Virus record (IMG/VR): IMGVR_UViG_3300020450_001021
Coordinates: 20,641-84,640 of that record
Reading direction: 5' to 3' (one strand)
Length of the DNA: 64,000 bases
DNA from: a virus
Position numbers and translations under genes: made by a program. Each line of letters starts with the position of its first letter. Within the stretch, counting starts at the first letter, position 1. Shown in pieces: positions 15,008-24,185 of the stretch. Below the pieces are notes generated by a model, which was not told where the DNA came from, did not search any database, and worked only from the letters and a program-made list of their open reading frames with translations.

Positions 15008-15434
15008 CAGTTGCTGTTGCTGTTTTCTTTTTACCTATATTATATTTTGATTCTAATTCCCATTCACCTTTCTCTTTATAGGCGAGGACTTTAATTTGAT
15101 TTAATGGAGCAATATCTACAATTACATCATCTTTAACTAATGTAACTAAACCCCAATCTGATAGTAACTGAGCAATCCTATTACGACGTTGAACATCATT
15201 CTGTGTCAGGTTTGCTGTCTTACCATCAAGAGCAAATAATTCTTTAAAATGTACTATGTAATATCTACCTTGCTTGTGTAGTATATGACAAGATTGATAT
15301 AATTTCTTTTCTTTGCGAGAAGCAACACCTATCCTAGATAATGTTTCTCTTACTTTTAGAAAGTCATCTGGTTGAGAAAGTTTCACCTCCACCATACTAT
15401 CACGAGTCCACTGAACTTCAGCTACTTGGGACAT
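15003..15434 (-). CDS. regA: RegA translational repressor
   Basis: A 143-residue RNA-binding protein that blocks ribosome access to early phage mRNAs. The sequence tracks T4 RegA closely: VKLSQPDDFLKVRETLSRIG, YQSCHILHKQGRYYIVHFKE and RIAQLLSDWGLV. I start it at MSQVAEV because a perfect GGAGG lies 5 bases upstream; the longer frame begins at GTG four codons earlier. It overlaps the end of gene 62, the same 62-regA order as in T4, where RegA also represses its own message. Confidence 0.95.
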   Translation of the reverse strand: MSQVAEVQWTRDSMVEVKLSQPDDFLKVRETLSRIGVASRKEKKLYQSCHILHKQGRYYIVHFKELFALDGKTANLTQNDVQRRNRIAQLLSDWGLVTLVKDDVIVDIAPLNQIKVLAYKEKGEWELESKYNIGKKKTATATV

Positions 15435-15825
15435 TTTTTCCTCCACGGTTTAATTTCGATTTCAAGTGATCAAGTTGATCTTTATTTAGGATTTTAAGGA
15501 TTGCTTGTGCTTTCTCAGTACTATAGTTATAGTAACTTTTGATTGTCTCCAGATCCTCTAACTTCACTTTCTTCTCCCAAGGAGAAAAACGCTTTCTTTT
15601 CCTAACCGTATTTATATAAAAATCGTATTGAAGTTTGTTTGGAAGGTCATAATATATGTTCATCTCATTTGCCAGTAATACTGTATCATAATGAGATGCC
15701 ATGCATTTAGTGATTACCCATGCAGGATATTCCTTTTCCCAACTGGGATCTTCACTATCTAATAGGTTTTGCTTTGTCTCGTTGATGCTCTTCAAATAGT
15801 CCGCTAAGGGATGCCTGTTGTTCAT
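15418..15825 (-). CDS. gp62: clamp-loader small subunit gp62
   Basis: A 135-residue protein that joins four gp44 subunits to load the gp45 clamp. Recognisable parts are the N-terminus HPLADYLKSINETKQNL, then EKEYPAWVITKCMASHYDTV and RFSPWEKK. It is shorter than T4 gp62 (187), which is typical of marine phages. It lies just upstream of regA as in T4, but gene 44 is 4 kb away here, with dam and small genes between. It overlaps dam by about 70 bases. Confidence 0.92.
   Translation of the reverse strand: MNNRHPLADYLKSINETKQNLLDSEDPSWEKEYPAWVITKCMASHYDTVLLANEMNIYYDLPNKLQYDFYINTVRKRKRFSPWEKKVKLEDLETIKSYYNYSTEKAQAILKILNKDQLDHLKSKLNRGGKNVPSS
15440..15444 (-). promoter_or_regulatory. strong ribosome binding site of regA
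   Basis: GGAGG, then five A residues, then the regA ATG. It is among the best Shine-Dalgarno sites in the window. It decides the start and is a plausible RegA autoregulation target, because the protein is known to bind AU-rich initiation regions. Confidence 0.7.
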
Positions 15826-16621
15826 AATTTAATAAGAGAAGTTCTTTACGTTTCTTTTGGTTTGCTGTATAATTTCCAGTTGATCTCATAGTATAGGTTA
15901 GATCCCAATCCTTCTGATACCAATTTGGAAATCTTTCTTTTATATACAAATCTGAATTATATGTTATCATGCATTTTTGTTCCGATGCACATGCTTGAGC
16001 AGTAAACCATTCATGATCAAATGATTTATGCATATCACCTTTATTACCATACAAGTTATCTTTAATTGCATATGGTGGATCTAGAAATACAAAATCGTCT
16101 TTACCATAAAGCATTTCTTCATAGGAATGGTTAGTAATTCTCCATCCTCTAATCAATTCACCAAGAGCAGGTAGTTTATCTATGCCCCTAAAGGTAAAGT
16201 TCTGCCTAGATGCTTGCTTACTAAATGAACTATTAGCAGTTAGACCACTAAAAGAACATTTATTTGCCACATAGAAATTAAATCCTGATTCGTATATATC
16301 ATTGTTTAATTTATCTTTAGCATTATCAAATGCTATTCTATGTGCATCGTCGCTTTCACCGAGTTCTGTCTTTAATTCCCTTAGATCATCACATAACTGC
16401 TGTCCATGGTCTCTGAGCGTCATCCAGAAGGCATACAGAGGGTAATAGAGATCGTTTACCCATATATCTGTATTAGGATAAGTTTGAGTGACATACAATG
16501 CCATAGAACCACCACCTAAAAATGGTTCTCTATATCTTTCTATCTTAGGTAAGTGCTTTGACAAGAACTTAATTGCTCTTGATTTTCCACCAGGATATCT
16601 TAGAGGTGTAGTATACTTCAT
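15755..16621 (-). CDS. dam: DNA adenine N6-methyltransferase (Dam, D12 class)
   Basis: A 288-residue enzyme that transfers a methyl group from SAM to adenine in DNA. Motif I region YPGGKSRAIKFL at about 9-20 and REPFLGGGSMALY (SAM binding), and catalytic motif DPPYAI near residue 179, are clear. The start is the ATG at 16621, preceded by GAGG; the longer frame would need a TTG. It may protect phage DNA from host restriction. A zinc-ribbon gene overlaps its start (ATGA) and gp62 overlaps its end. Confidence 0.92.
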   Translation of the reverse strand: MKYTTPLRYPGGKSRAIKFLSKHLPKIERYREPFLGGGSMALYVTQTYPNTDIWVNDLYYPLYAFWMTLRDHGQQLCDDLRELKTELGESDDAHRIAFDNAKDKLNNDIYESGFNFYVANKCSFSGLTANSSFSKQASRQNFTFRGIDKLPALGELIRGWRITNHSYEEMLYGKDDFVFLDPPYAIKDNLYGNKGDMHKSFDHEWFTAQACASEQKCMITYNSDLYIKERFPNWYQKDWDLTYTMRSTGNYTANQKKRKELLLLNYEQQASLSGLFEEHQRDKAKPIR

Positions 16622-16779
16622 TGCCAACAACCTCGGTCTTGTTTTGGATAGTAAACTTCTACATATGAATCACATCGAGGACAGTGTAGATTTGTCACAA
16701 AAGAATATTCCTCTGTAATATCTCTACAGTCATTGTCTCCACCCCAAATGAGTTCTGTATCACAGTGCCAACATTTCAT
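16618..16779 (-). CDS. 53-residue zinc-ribbon protein
   Basis: A short gene read as MKCWHCDTELIWGG... to ...GCWQ. Two knuckles, CWHC at residues 3-6 and CPRC at about 33-36, form a four-Cys zinc ribbon, with a conserved GGDNDC between. The stop overlaps the dam ATG (ATGA), and its own start overlaps the upstream stop, so it is translationally coupled at both ends. Similar peptides occur in cyanophages from memory. It may bind nucleic acid or a protein partner. Confidence 0.75.
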   Translation of the reverse strand: MKCWHCDTELIWGGDNDCRDITEEYSFVTNLHCPRCDSYVEVYYPKQDRGCWQ

Positions 16780-17015
16780 TGTAGTATAGGCATATTACTA
16801 TAAGGACTTTCATCTCTTGGGATAAAAGATTCAGTAAGAGTTTCTACAAGTAAATTTATATCAGCAGAGATAGCATCGTTTGTATCTGCCATCCTACGAT
16901 AACCAGAACCAACATAGATCTGACCTACAAATACAGATACAGTTGCTGCACCCCAGAACAAATAATAAAATCTGGATTTTACTTGTGCTCTCAGTTTTTC
17001 ACGTTTATTTGTCAT
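16776..17015 (-). CDS. small membrane protein
   Basis: A 79-residue protein: basic N-terminus (TNKREKLRAQVKSR), one transmembrane helix (FYYLFWGAATVSVFVGQIYV, about 16-35), then an acidic amphipathic helix and a short polar tail. It resembles a small anchored protein with an outside or lumenal C-terminus; orientation follows the positive-inside rule. It is coupled by ATGA-type overlaps to the dioxygenase before and the zinc ribbon after. Function unknown. Confidence 0.75.
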   Translation of the reverse strand: MTNKREKLRAQVKSRFYYLFWGAATVSVFVGQIYVGSGYRRMADTNDAISADINLLVETLTESFIPRDESPYSNMPILQ

Positions 17016-17644
17016 AATAAAAATTTTGATTTAGTTTTACTTGTTGATGCTAATGTGTTTATTAACTCATCCCATTTATCTGCCTGTACATATGAAAAAC
17101 CAATAGTGGTTCTTAATTTGTCAGTTGAATTATTAGGAGAAGCACCTCTGTGTTGCCAATTAGAAGGAATTAAAACTCCTCTATTAGGTAGATATGAGTA
17201 ACGATAATACTTATCATTATTATAACATATAAATTCTCCACCCCATTCTTGATTCCATTCCATATTGGTAAAAAGAACAAAAGTCCATACCCAATCTTGT
17301 ATAAAATCTTTATGAAAGGTAGAGATTTGACCAAAGGTTTGACCATTTACATGAATCTTACATAATCTAATATCTTTCTTGATATGCTTTTGTATCTTCA
17401 TCTTAATGATAGTAGCAGCTTCTAAGAACTGTTGCTTATCATGTTCCCATTTCATTCCCCAACAAAGATTGTCTTTATATGTGACTCTACTTTTTTCAGG
17501 TCCTACCCACATAGTAGGTGGTTTACTGTCAAGAGAATATGATGAATTACATAGTGCCCATTCACCATAATACATCTCATCATCTAATCCAAAGAAACAA
17601 GATAATGGAAGTACTTCATCATTATAATAAATTGGTACATTCAT
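17012..17644 (-). CDS. Fe(II)/2-oxoglutarate oxygenase-like protein
   Basis: A 210-residue protein. The metal triad can be placed at H111 and D113 (STFHKDF) and H165 (SNWQHRGASP), with R178 as the 2-oxoglutarate contact. The segment between contains WGGEFICYNND, the expected strand pair. It is one of five such proteins in the window and is most like the phage 2OG oxygenases with an SxHKD start. Its substrate is unknown. It belongs to a run of small coupled genes that encode membrane and zinc proteins. Confidence 0.8.
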   Translation of the reverse strand: MNVPIYYNDEVLPLSCFFGLDDEMYYGEWALCNSSYSLDSKPPTMWVGPEKSRVTYKDNLCWGMKWEHDKQQFLEAATIIKMKIQKHIKKDIRLCKIHVNGQTFGQISTFHKDFIQDWVWTFVLFTNMEWNQEWGGEFICYNNDKYYRYSYLPNRGVLIPSNWQHRGASPNNSTDKLRTTIGFSYVQADKWDELINTLASTSKTKSKFLL

Positions 17645-17823
17645 TTAGAAGATTTTCTAAACCACGCTCTATACAAACCAAATGATGTTGATAATATTAC
17701 TATTATCGCTATTGATACTGGTAATGTAATATGTGGGTCAGCATTAAAATGTGGAATAATAGCATTACATTTTGTCCATGTACCAGGTAGTGTATACACT
17801 GGTGGACAAGATAAAAAGATCAT
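17641..17823 (-). CDS. 60-residue membrane protein
   Basis: One transmembrane helix near the C-terminus (HITLPVSIAIIVILSTSFGL, about 31-50), ending with a basic YRAWFRKSSK tail. The N-terminal part has two Cys separated by 13 residues (SCPPVYTLPG and TKC) and could form a disulphide outside the membrane. It overlaps the dioxygenase start by 4 bases. No family recognised. Confidence 0.65.
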   Translation of the reverse strand: MIFLSCPPVYTLPGTWTKCNAIIPHFNADPHITLPVSIAIIVILSTSFGLYRAWFRKSSK

Positions 17824-17829
17824 AATTGA

Positions 17830-18327
17830 TTATACCCAATTTGGTTTTCTGGATTCGTCACGAAGATAATTAGATGCAACCCAAGGTTTGCTGCCAATGT
17901 AATTCTTGTAAGCAGTAAAAGTGTCAATGCTTGTGTCATGTTTATACTTATCAGGCATTGCCCTAGTAAATGATGTAGGTGAAGGACAATCTGGAAAGAT
18001 GATGTCAGCACATTCTATAGTATACTGACAACTATGTGTCTTACCATATCGGTGTGTGTACTCTGCACATAAAGCAAGTCCGTGGTCAATTAACCAACGG
18101 AAGTTTGTCTGTGCCCAAATTGTACATGGGTGGTTACGAAATGCACCCTTATCTGTTTTGTATGGTGTGCCATCTACTTTAGGTAGAACACCAAAACCAT
18201 GACCCCACTTTTCTGATGCTACAATAGATAACATTTGACATGTTTCTAATGGCATCTTGACAATGTGTTTGTCGGGTAGAACCTGTGCAGATGCAACAGG
18301 GTCTGGATCAGTAACAAAAATATTCAT
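17830..18327 (-). CDS. conserved phage protein of unknown function (DKHxVKM family)
   Basis: A 165-residue protein that opens MNIFVTDPDPVASAQVLPDK then HIVKMPLETCQML. This opening (N-terminal strand, DP, then DKHxVKMxxET) is widespread in large phages from memory. Later conserved-looking pieces are NHPCTIWAQTNFRWL, HRYGKTHSC and PDKYKHDT. The His/Asp/Cys-rich pattern suggests a metal-binding or nucleotide-modifying enzyme, but I cannot assign one. It lies among small host-takeover type genes. Confidence 0.8.
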   Translation of the reverse strand: MNIFVTDPDPVASAQVLPDKHIVKMPLETCQMLSIVASEKWGHGFGVLPKVDGTPYKTDKGAFRNHPCTIWAQTNFRWLIDHGLALCAEYTHRYGKTHSCQYTIECADIIFPDCPSPTSFTRAMPDKYKHDTSIDTFTAYKNYIGSKPWVASNYLRDESRKPNWV

Positions 18328-18338
18328 AAGAAATTACA

Positions 18339-18485
18339 TTATGTTTTAGGTGTAATTTGTCTACAAATTAAATAAGGAGAAACCATTTTGCATTGCAATG
18401 CTTTATCTTGTCGTAATGACACTATAATAATAGTTAGTTGAACTATTATTGTTATAGGAATAGCATACTTGAATACTTTCTTCAT
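18339..18485 (-). CDS. 48-residue single-pass membrane peptide
   Basis: The frame reads MKKVFKYAIPITIIVQLTII and continues to ...ICRQITPKT. A basic start, one hydrophobic helix (about residues 8-24) and a short tail with two Cys fit a small membrane protein. It lies in the space between two clear genes, with 21 bases to the upstream gene. Coding is inferred from the frame, position and membrane-protein character. Confidence 0.6.
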   Translation of the reverse strand: MKKVFKYAIPITIIVQLTIIIVSLRQDKALQCKMVSPYLICRQITPKT

Positions 18486-18506
18486 GGTATCATTCTAGCA
18501 TCAATA

Positions 18507-18803
18507 CTATTCAAAGTCAATGCCAACTTCATCCTTTTGATCTCTATCTAAATCAGGAAGATGTGGTTCTACCCAGTGTTCTTTATTGTCAATGCCAGCA
18601 GCATCTACATATCTCATGATGTGCTGATCTACTTGACGAAATATATCATGTAGATTTAAATCCATGCGAATGTCATGTGCAATTTCTGCTACTTGCTTTT
18701 CATCTAAACAATGATCTGGATGCAGAAGATCACAACAAGGAATTCTTCTTTCAATCAACTCATTTAAGTTGATTCTAATTTCGTAATCTTGGTATACGGG
18801 CAT
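18507..18803 (-). CDS. acidic conserved hypothetical protein
   Basis: A 98-residue, strongly acidic protein with no hydrophobic segment. It opens MPVYQDYEIRINLNELIERR, has IPCCDLLHPDHCLDEKQVAE (a Cys/His cluster that could hold a metal), and ends LDRDQKDEVGIDFE. Low predicted pI and small size are like many early phage regulators or inhibitors, but no function is known. Confidence 0.7.
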   Translation of the reverse strand: MPVYQDYEIRINLNELIERRIPCCDLLHPDHCLDEKQVAEIAHDIRMDLNLHDIFRQVDQHIMRYVDAAGIDNKEHWVEPHLPDLDRDQKDEVGIDFE

Positions 18804-18828
18804 AATAATAAGAAACTTATTTTATATA

Positions 18829-19350
18829 TTAAAGAATACGTTCTAATCCATCTAATATATCAGAAGCAGTTATACTTTTCTTTGAAGGGGATACATTAGA
18901 TGCTAGTATTTTATAATCTCCATTTTCAAATTTAACTTTTGCTGCAGGTGATTTGTCAGTAAAGTATAATCTTTTTTCTACAGTATCCCAATCAGTATAA
19001 CCAAGAGTCATATTCTCAGTATCTACTAGGAACATATATTCAAATGTTTTATCTACTGTTTTGTTTTCACTTTGAAAATTTTTAAGAGTAATGGTTTTAG
19101 TTGAACCATTCTTGTTAAACATTTTAAGTGTTCCTTTCATTTCATAATGTGTTTGATCTTCTCCAAGAAAATCAACTCCATCCATATGATCTCCAACATA
19201 TTTTACTTGTCCATCACTCCACTTAGCAAATGATTTCTCTTGTAAGTATGTTCTAAAGGTCTTGAAAGTGTTTGATTTCATTTCTTTAGTATTAGTTGCA
19301 TTAACACAACCAAAGAACTCTTCAAGGTTTACACGTGAGATATCAATCAT
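18829..19350 (-). CDS. putative PD-(D/E)XK nuclease-like protein
   Basis: A 173-residue protein. Around residues 55-75 is GVDFLGEDQTHYEMKG, which matches the PD-(D/E)XK pattern: an Asp on one strand (GVD), then E-x-K on the next (YEMKG). The preceding helix and the following basic region (KNGSTKTITLKNF) fit a nuclease core. T4 endonuclease-like or resolvase roles are possible. The assignment is from the motif alone. It overlaps the 62-residue gene by 8 bases. Confidence 0.65.
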   Translation of the reverse strand: MIDISRVNLEEFFGCVNATNTKEMKSNTFKTFRTYLQEKSFAKWSDGQVKYVGDHMDGVDFLGEDQTHYEMKGTLKMFNKNGSTKTITLKNFQSENKTVDKTFEYMFLVDTENMTLGYTDWDTVEKRLYFTDKSPAAKVKFENGDYKILASNVSPSKKSITASDILDGLERIL

Positions 19351-19531
19351 CTATTAACTCCAAATCTTCTATTTGATCTGCAGTAACTTCATGGTCTGCA
19401 ATACGATACCAGTGTTTTGATATTCCCATAGCATCAGGTCTTACTCCTAGATATTCAAATTCATCACATTGGTTTTCACGTAACCATGCTTGTAAACGTT
19501 TATGCATTAATTCTTCTCTGCTAATTTTCAT
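19343..19531 (-). CDS. small conserved hypothetical protein
   Basis: A 62-residue protein: a basic helix (ISREELMHKRLQAWLRENQC) then YLGVRPDAMGISKHWYRIAD and an acidic end. Before the HNH element inserted, its ATG would have overlapped the gp44 stop as ATGA, so it was the gene coupled directly to gp44. That context suggests a role near the clamp loader; no family is recognised. Confidence 0.65.
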   Translation of the reverse strand: MKISREELMHKRLQAWLRENQCDEFEYLGVRPDAMGISKHWYRIADHEVTADQIEDLELIDD

Positions 19532-19547
19532 TTAAATTCACACTCCA
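19528..19547. repeat. left copy of the 20-base duplication flanking the HNH gene
   Basis: TCATTTAAATTCACACTCCA, identical to the copy at 20125-20144. On the minus strand it holds the end of the HNH gene and the ATG of the next gene. Confidence 0.85.
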
Positions 19548-20128
19548 TTAGTATATTCTCTTGGTACAGAGAAATAAGGTTTATTATCTCTGTGTAATAT
19601 ATTATTATTATGATCTACCAATTCTAAATTTGAAATATGATTATTAGATCGGTTTTTATCTTTATGATTTACTTCGTAGGCAGGATTCCAATTCTTAAAC
19701 CATGCTTCTGCCATTAAACGATGAACTAATTTACCTTCATACATTGCATATCCTTGTTCATTTAAATAAAAATTAACGGTTGTATCTTGAGTTGATCTTT
19801 TTTTTATTCTCCCATCAAAATAGTATATGTAATTACCAACCATTCTCATGTGAGGTCTACATTCAGAATATGGTGGTTTTACTTTACCATTATTCAATAA
19901 CCACATTAACCACTGTTTAACTGGTAACCTTGCTTTCGTTGGGAGTTTACCTTTTTCAAAATCTTTTCTAAGCATTGATTTCACACTATCATATGCTCTT
20001 TCAGTATAATCTTGTGCAAGAGGAATTCCTTGCAAATAATTTTCAAAAGTATATACCTTAATACCTTTTGTAACTTTTTTATAGATTTCTATTTCAAATC
20101 TATTGTAACCCCTTTTCTTTTTTCTCAT
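19538..20128 (-). CDS. HNH homing endonuclease
   Basis: A 196-residue free-standing endonuclease. The C-terminal HNH domain is clear: GKLVHRLMAEAWF, then YEVNHKDKNRSNNHISNLEL, with the catalytic His in NHKD and the N-x-x-x-N-L motif. The basic N-terminus (MRKKKRGYNRFE) and central region may bind DNA. It lies exactly between gp44 and the small gene that follows, with a 20-base direct repeat of the junction on each side. It starts ATGA with gp44, so it is translated by coupling. Confidence 0.9.
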   Translation of the reverse strand: MRKKKRGYNRFEIEIYKKVTKGIKVYTFENYLQGIPLAQDYTERAYDSVKSMLRKDFEKGKLPTKARLPVKQWLMWLLNNGKVKPPYSECRPHMRMVGNYIYYFDGRIKKRSTQDTTVNFYLNEQGYAMYEGKLVHRLMAEAWFKNWNPAYEVNHKDKNRSNNHISNLELVDHNNNILHRDNKPYFSVPREYTNGV

Positions 20129-20144
20129 TTAAATTCACACTCCA
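20125..20144. repeat. right copy of the 20-base duplication flanking the HNH gene
   Basis: Identical to 19528-19547. On the minus strand it encodes the last codons of gp44 (ECEFK and the stop) and the ATG of the HNH gene. The pair marks the insertion point of the endonuclease gene. Confidence 0.85.
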
Positions 20145-21066
20145 CCATTATTTCAGTCAATGCTGCTAGTAGATTTATTTCTTGGTCAGCAGCAAATGCT
20201 GATTGATATTGATACTTAGCAATAATCAATACTGCCTGTGGAATAGTTGCAGGTACTAGGTAAGTATATAAACTATCATAGATTGATCTAAAGATATGAG
20301 ATGGTTCATTATCTAAATTAGAAGCAACCCATTTCTTTACTGTAGTAAATTCTTGTTTCTTAAGTGATTCAGTTAATTGATTAAATTTAATTTCATTCAA
20401 ACTTGATAATATACCACTGTCTATAGTACCACCTATAGCATAACGTTGACACTCATTTAATGTTCTTCTCCAATCAGGAAAGAATTTAAGTATTAACTGT
20501 GGTAATACTTTCTCATCAAAATCAATATCTTCTTTATTTAAAATGTATTTTAAACGTTCAAAGAATTTTGATGCTACCATCTTTTTATCAGCAGAGGGTA
20601 TTGTAAAATCTATTACAGTACATCTAGAATGTAATGGTTCTAAAATTTTATTCTTATAGTTACATGTAAATATAAATCTACAATTACCATGAAATTTTTC
20701 TATGTTTGCTCTTAATGCAAGTTGTACATCATTACCAGTATTGTCTGCTTCATCTACTATAACAACTTTATGTTGTGAATCAGAAGACAAAGATACAGTA
20801 GAAGCAAAGTTAGCAACCTTATTTCTAACTGTGTCAAGATAACGTCCTTCATCAGAACCATTGATAATAATATAATCAACTTTTAATTGTTCACATAGTG
20901 CTCTAGCAACAGTTGTTTTACCAATACCTGCTGTGCCATGTAAAAGCATATTAGATATTTGACCTGTTGCTAGAAACGATTTAAATTGATTCTTAATCGT
21001 ATCAGGTAAAATACAATCTTCAATTTTCTTTGGTCGGTATTTTTCGACCCATACAAAATCAGTCAT
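20125..21066 (-). CDS. gp44: clamp-loader ATPase gp44
   Basis: A 313-residue AAA+ subunit that opens and loads the gp45 clamp with gp62. I start at MTDFVWVEKYRPKKIEDCIL, the standard opening of this family; the longer frame adds an unrelated hydrophobic leader. Walker A HGTAGIGKT is at residues 43-51, Walker B KVVIVDEADNT near 106-116, and the SRC motif (LHSRCTVI) near 150. Its length is close to T4 gp44 (319). The stop is shared with the start of the HNH gene. Confidence 0.95.
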   Translation of the reverse strand: MTDFVWVEKYRPKKIEDCILPDTIKNQFKSFLATGQISNMLLHGTAGIGKTTVARALCEQLKVDYIIINGSDEGRYLDTVRNKVANFASTVSLSSDSQHKVVIVDEADNTGNDVQLALRANIEKFHGNCRFIFTCNYKNKILEPLHSRCTVIDFTIPSADKKMVASKFFERLKYILNKEDIDFDEKVLPQLILKFFPDWRRTLNECQRYAIGGTIDSGILSSLNEIKFNQLTESLKKQEFTTVKKWVASNLDNEPSHIFRSIYDSLYTYLVPATIPQAVLIIAKYQYQSAFAADQEINLLAALTEIMVECEFK

Positions 21067-21259
21067 TGTTAATAATATAAGTGGGTGGTGTGTGATGATC
21101 GTTCCAATGACGAATATTGCCACCAACAATAAAACAGTTAGTAATTACTAGTTGAAGGAAGATAAGAGTTCTTATCATTGCAACATAATCTGCTTCTCTA
21201 TTAGATTTACCAGATTTGTCACCTAATGCTTTTGCCCATACCCTCCATATCTTTCTCAC
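21059..21259 (-). CDS. small membrane protein between gp45 and gp44
   Basis: A 66-residue protein with a GTG start that overlaps the micropeptide stop (GTGA). The basic opening RKIWRVWAKALGDKSGKSN is followed by READYVAMIRTLIF and a hydrophobic segment (LIFLQLVITNCFIVGGNI, about 32-49), then a His-rich end. Its 3' end overlaps gp44 by 8 bases. I recall similar proteins at this site in cyanophages. It may tether or regulate replication proteins at the membrane; unproven. Confidence 0.7.
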   Translation of the reverse strand: MRKIWRVWAKALGDKSGKSNREADYVAMIRTLIFLQLVITNCFIVGGNIRHWNDHHTPPTYIINND

Positions 21260-21327
21260 TTTTTAAACACTCCCAAACTTCTTAATATAAAAATAGTAAT
21301 TACTGTCCAAAAAATTATATACCACAT
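21256..21327 (-). CDS. 23-residue membrane micropeptide coupled to gp45
   Basis: The frame reads MWYIIFWTVITIFILRSLGV then FKK. It is almost entirely one hydrophobic helix with a basic end. Its ATG overlaps the gp45 stop as TAATG, and its TGA overlaps the next gene's GTG start as GTGA, so it fills the gap with no spare base. Coupled overlaps on both sides are the main coding evidence. Function unknown. Confidence 0.55.
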   Translation of the reverse strand: MWYIIFWTVITIFILRSLGVFKK

Positions 21328-21989
21328 TATCCAAAAGTAGAGTCAGGTTCTAGTGCTATGTAATACTCTAACTTCAATGAGTTATTACAAAAACGAGCAA
21401 CTCTTTCACTAATCTCAACATCATATGTACCTGGTATTATCTTTATGTTTTCTATTTTAAAGTTAAATTTAAATGGAATTTCAGATTCTCCAACTTCATA
21501 AGATACTGCATTAGAAGTATCGTTCTCTTTATCCTTAACAACTAAACAAACTTCACCACCTTCTGATTCTAAACATAAATCTGGTAATTGATATACACGT
21601 GCACCTTTCATCAAATGTGATAATGTTTCATTAGTAAACTGAAAACTAAATTGATGTTCTGGTAATTGTATATCTTTCTCTGGTGGTTTAGCAATTACAT
21701 CAGGATCAGCAAAGAAATACTTTACTTTAGATCTACCATTTTTAATAGTCATATATGACTGGTTATCAAAATTGATAGAAGGATTATGGAATAAAGAAAC
21801 CCCACCTAAGAATTGCCCTAGATCATATATGGCAAATGGGATAGGAAAATCTTCATTAATCTCTGCCTTAGCAAAGATGTTGTTAGTTACAGAGATAGTA
21901 CTAATTGTACTACCACCTTTAAAATAAATTGAGTTGTTTACTGATTGAAAGTTCTTGAGAATTTCTTTTGTTTCTTCAGATAGTTGCAT
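21327..21989 (-). CDS. gp45: sliding clamp gp45
   Basis: A 220-residue protein of the trimeric clamp that gives gp43 processivity; with gp55 it also activates late promoters. Recognisable parts are the N-terminus LSEETKEILKNFQSVNNSI, LGQFLGGVSLF, and the final ALEPDSTFG. Its length is near T4 gp45 (228). It is followed by a membrane micropeptide, a small membrane gene and gp44 in one coupled run. Confidence 0.93.
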   Translation of the reverse strand: MQLSEETKEILKNFQSVNNSIYFKGGSTISTISVTNNIFAKAEINEDFPIPFAIYDLGQFLGGVSLFHNPSINFDNQSYMTIKNGRSKVKYFFADPDVIAKPPEKDIQLPEHQFSFQFTNETLSHLMKGARVYQLPDLCLESEGGEVCLVVKDKENDTSNAVSYEVGESEIPFKFNFKIENIKIIPGTYDVEISERVARFCNNSLKLEYYIALEPDSTFG

Positions 21990-21991
21990 AA

Positions 21992-24106
<2,115 letters not shown>

Positions 24107-24145
24107 TGTTTTTTCTTAATTATGAATTCATTATAAAAGATAAAT

Positions 24146-24162
24146 GTGGTATTTTCTACCAC
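24146..24162 (-). terminator. hairpin between the CobT-like and cobS genes
   Basis: Stem GTGGTA/TACCAC with loop of 5 (GAAAA on the minus strand), followed by ATTTATCTTTT. It could be a weak terminator or attenuator after the CobT-like gene. Confidence 0.4.
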
Positions 24163-24185
24163 TTGTGTGACAGTTTATCAACTGG

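Noticed and set aside
15609-15616. Another exact TATAAATA on the minus strand
   Set aside because: It lies inside gp62, about 175 bases before the regA start, where it is not placed like the others. It could be chance in AT-rich DNA.
17820-18011. 63-residue minus-strand frame
   Set aside because: It lies within the DKHxVKM gene in another frame and shows no independent support.
20112-21129. Upstream start for gp44 at 21129
   Set aside because: It adds a hydrophobic leader from the preceding gene; the family begins at MTDFVWVEKYRP.
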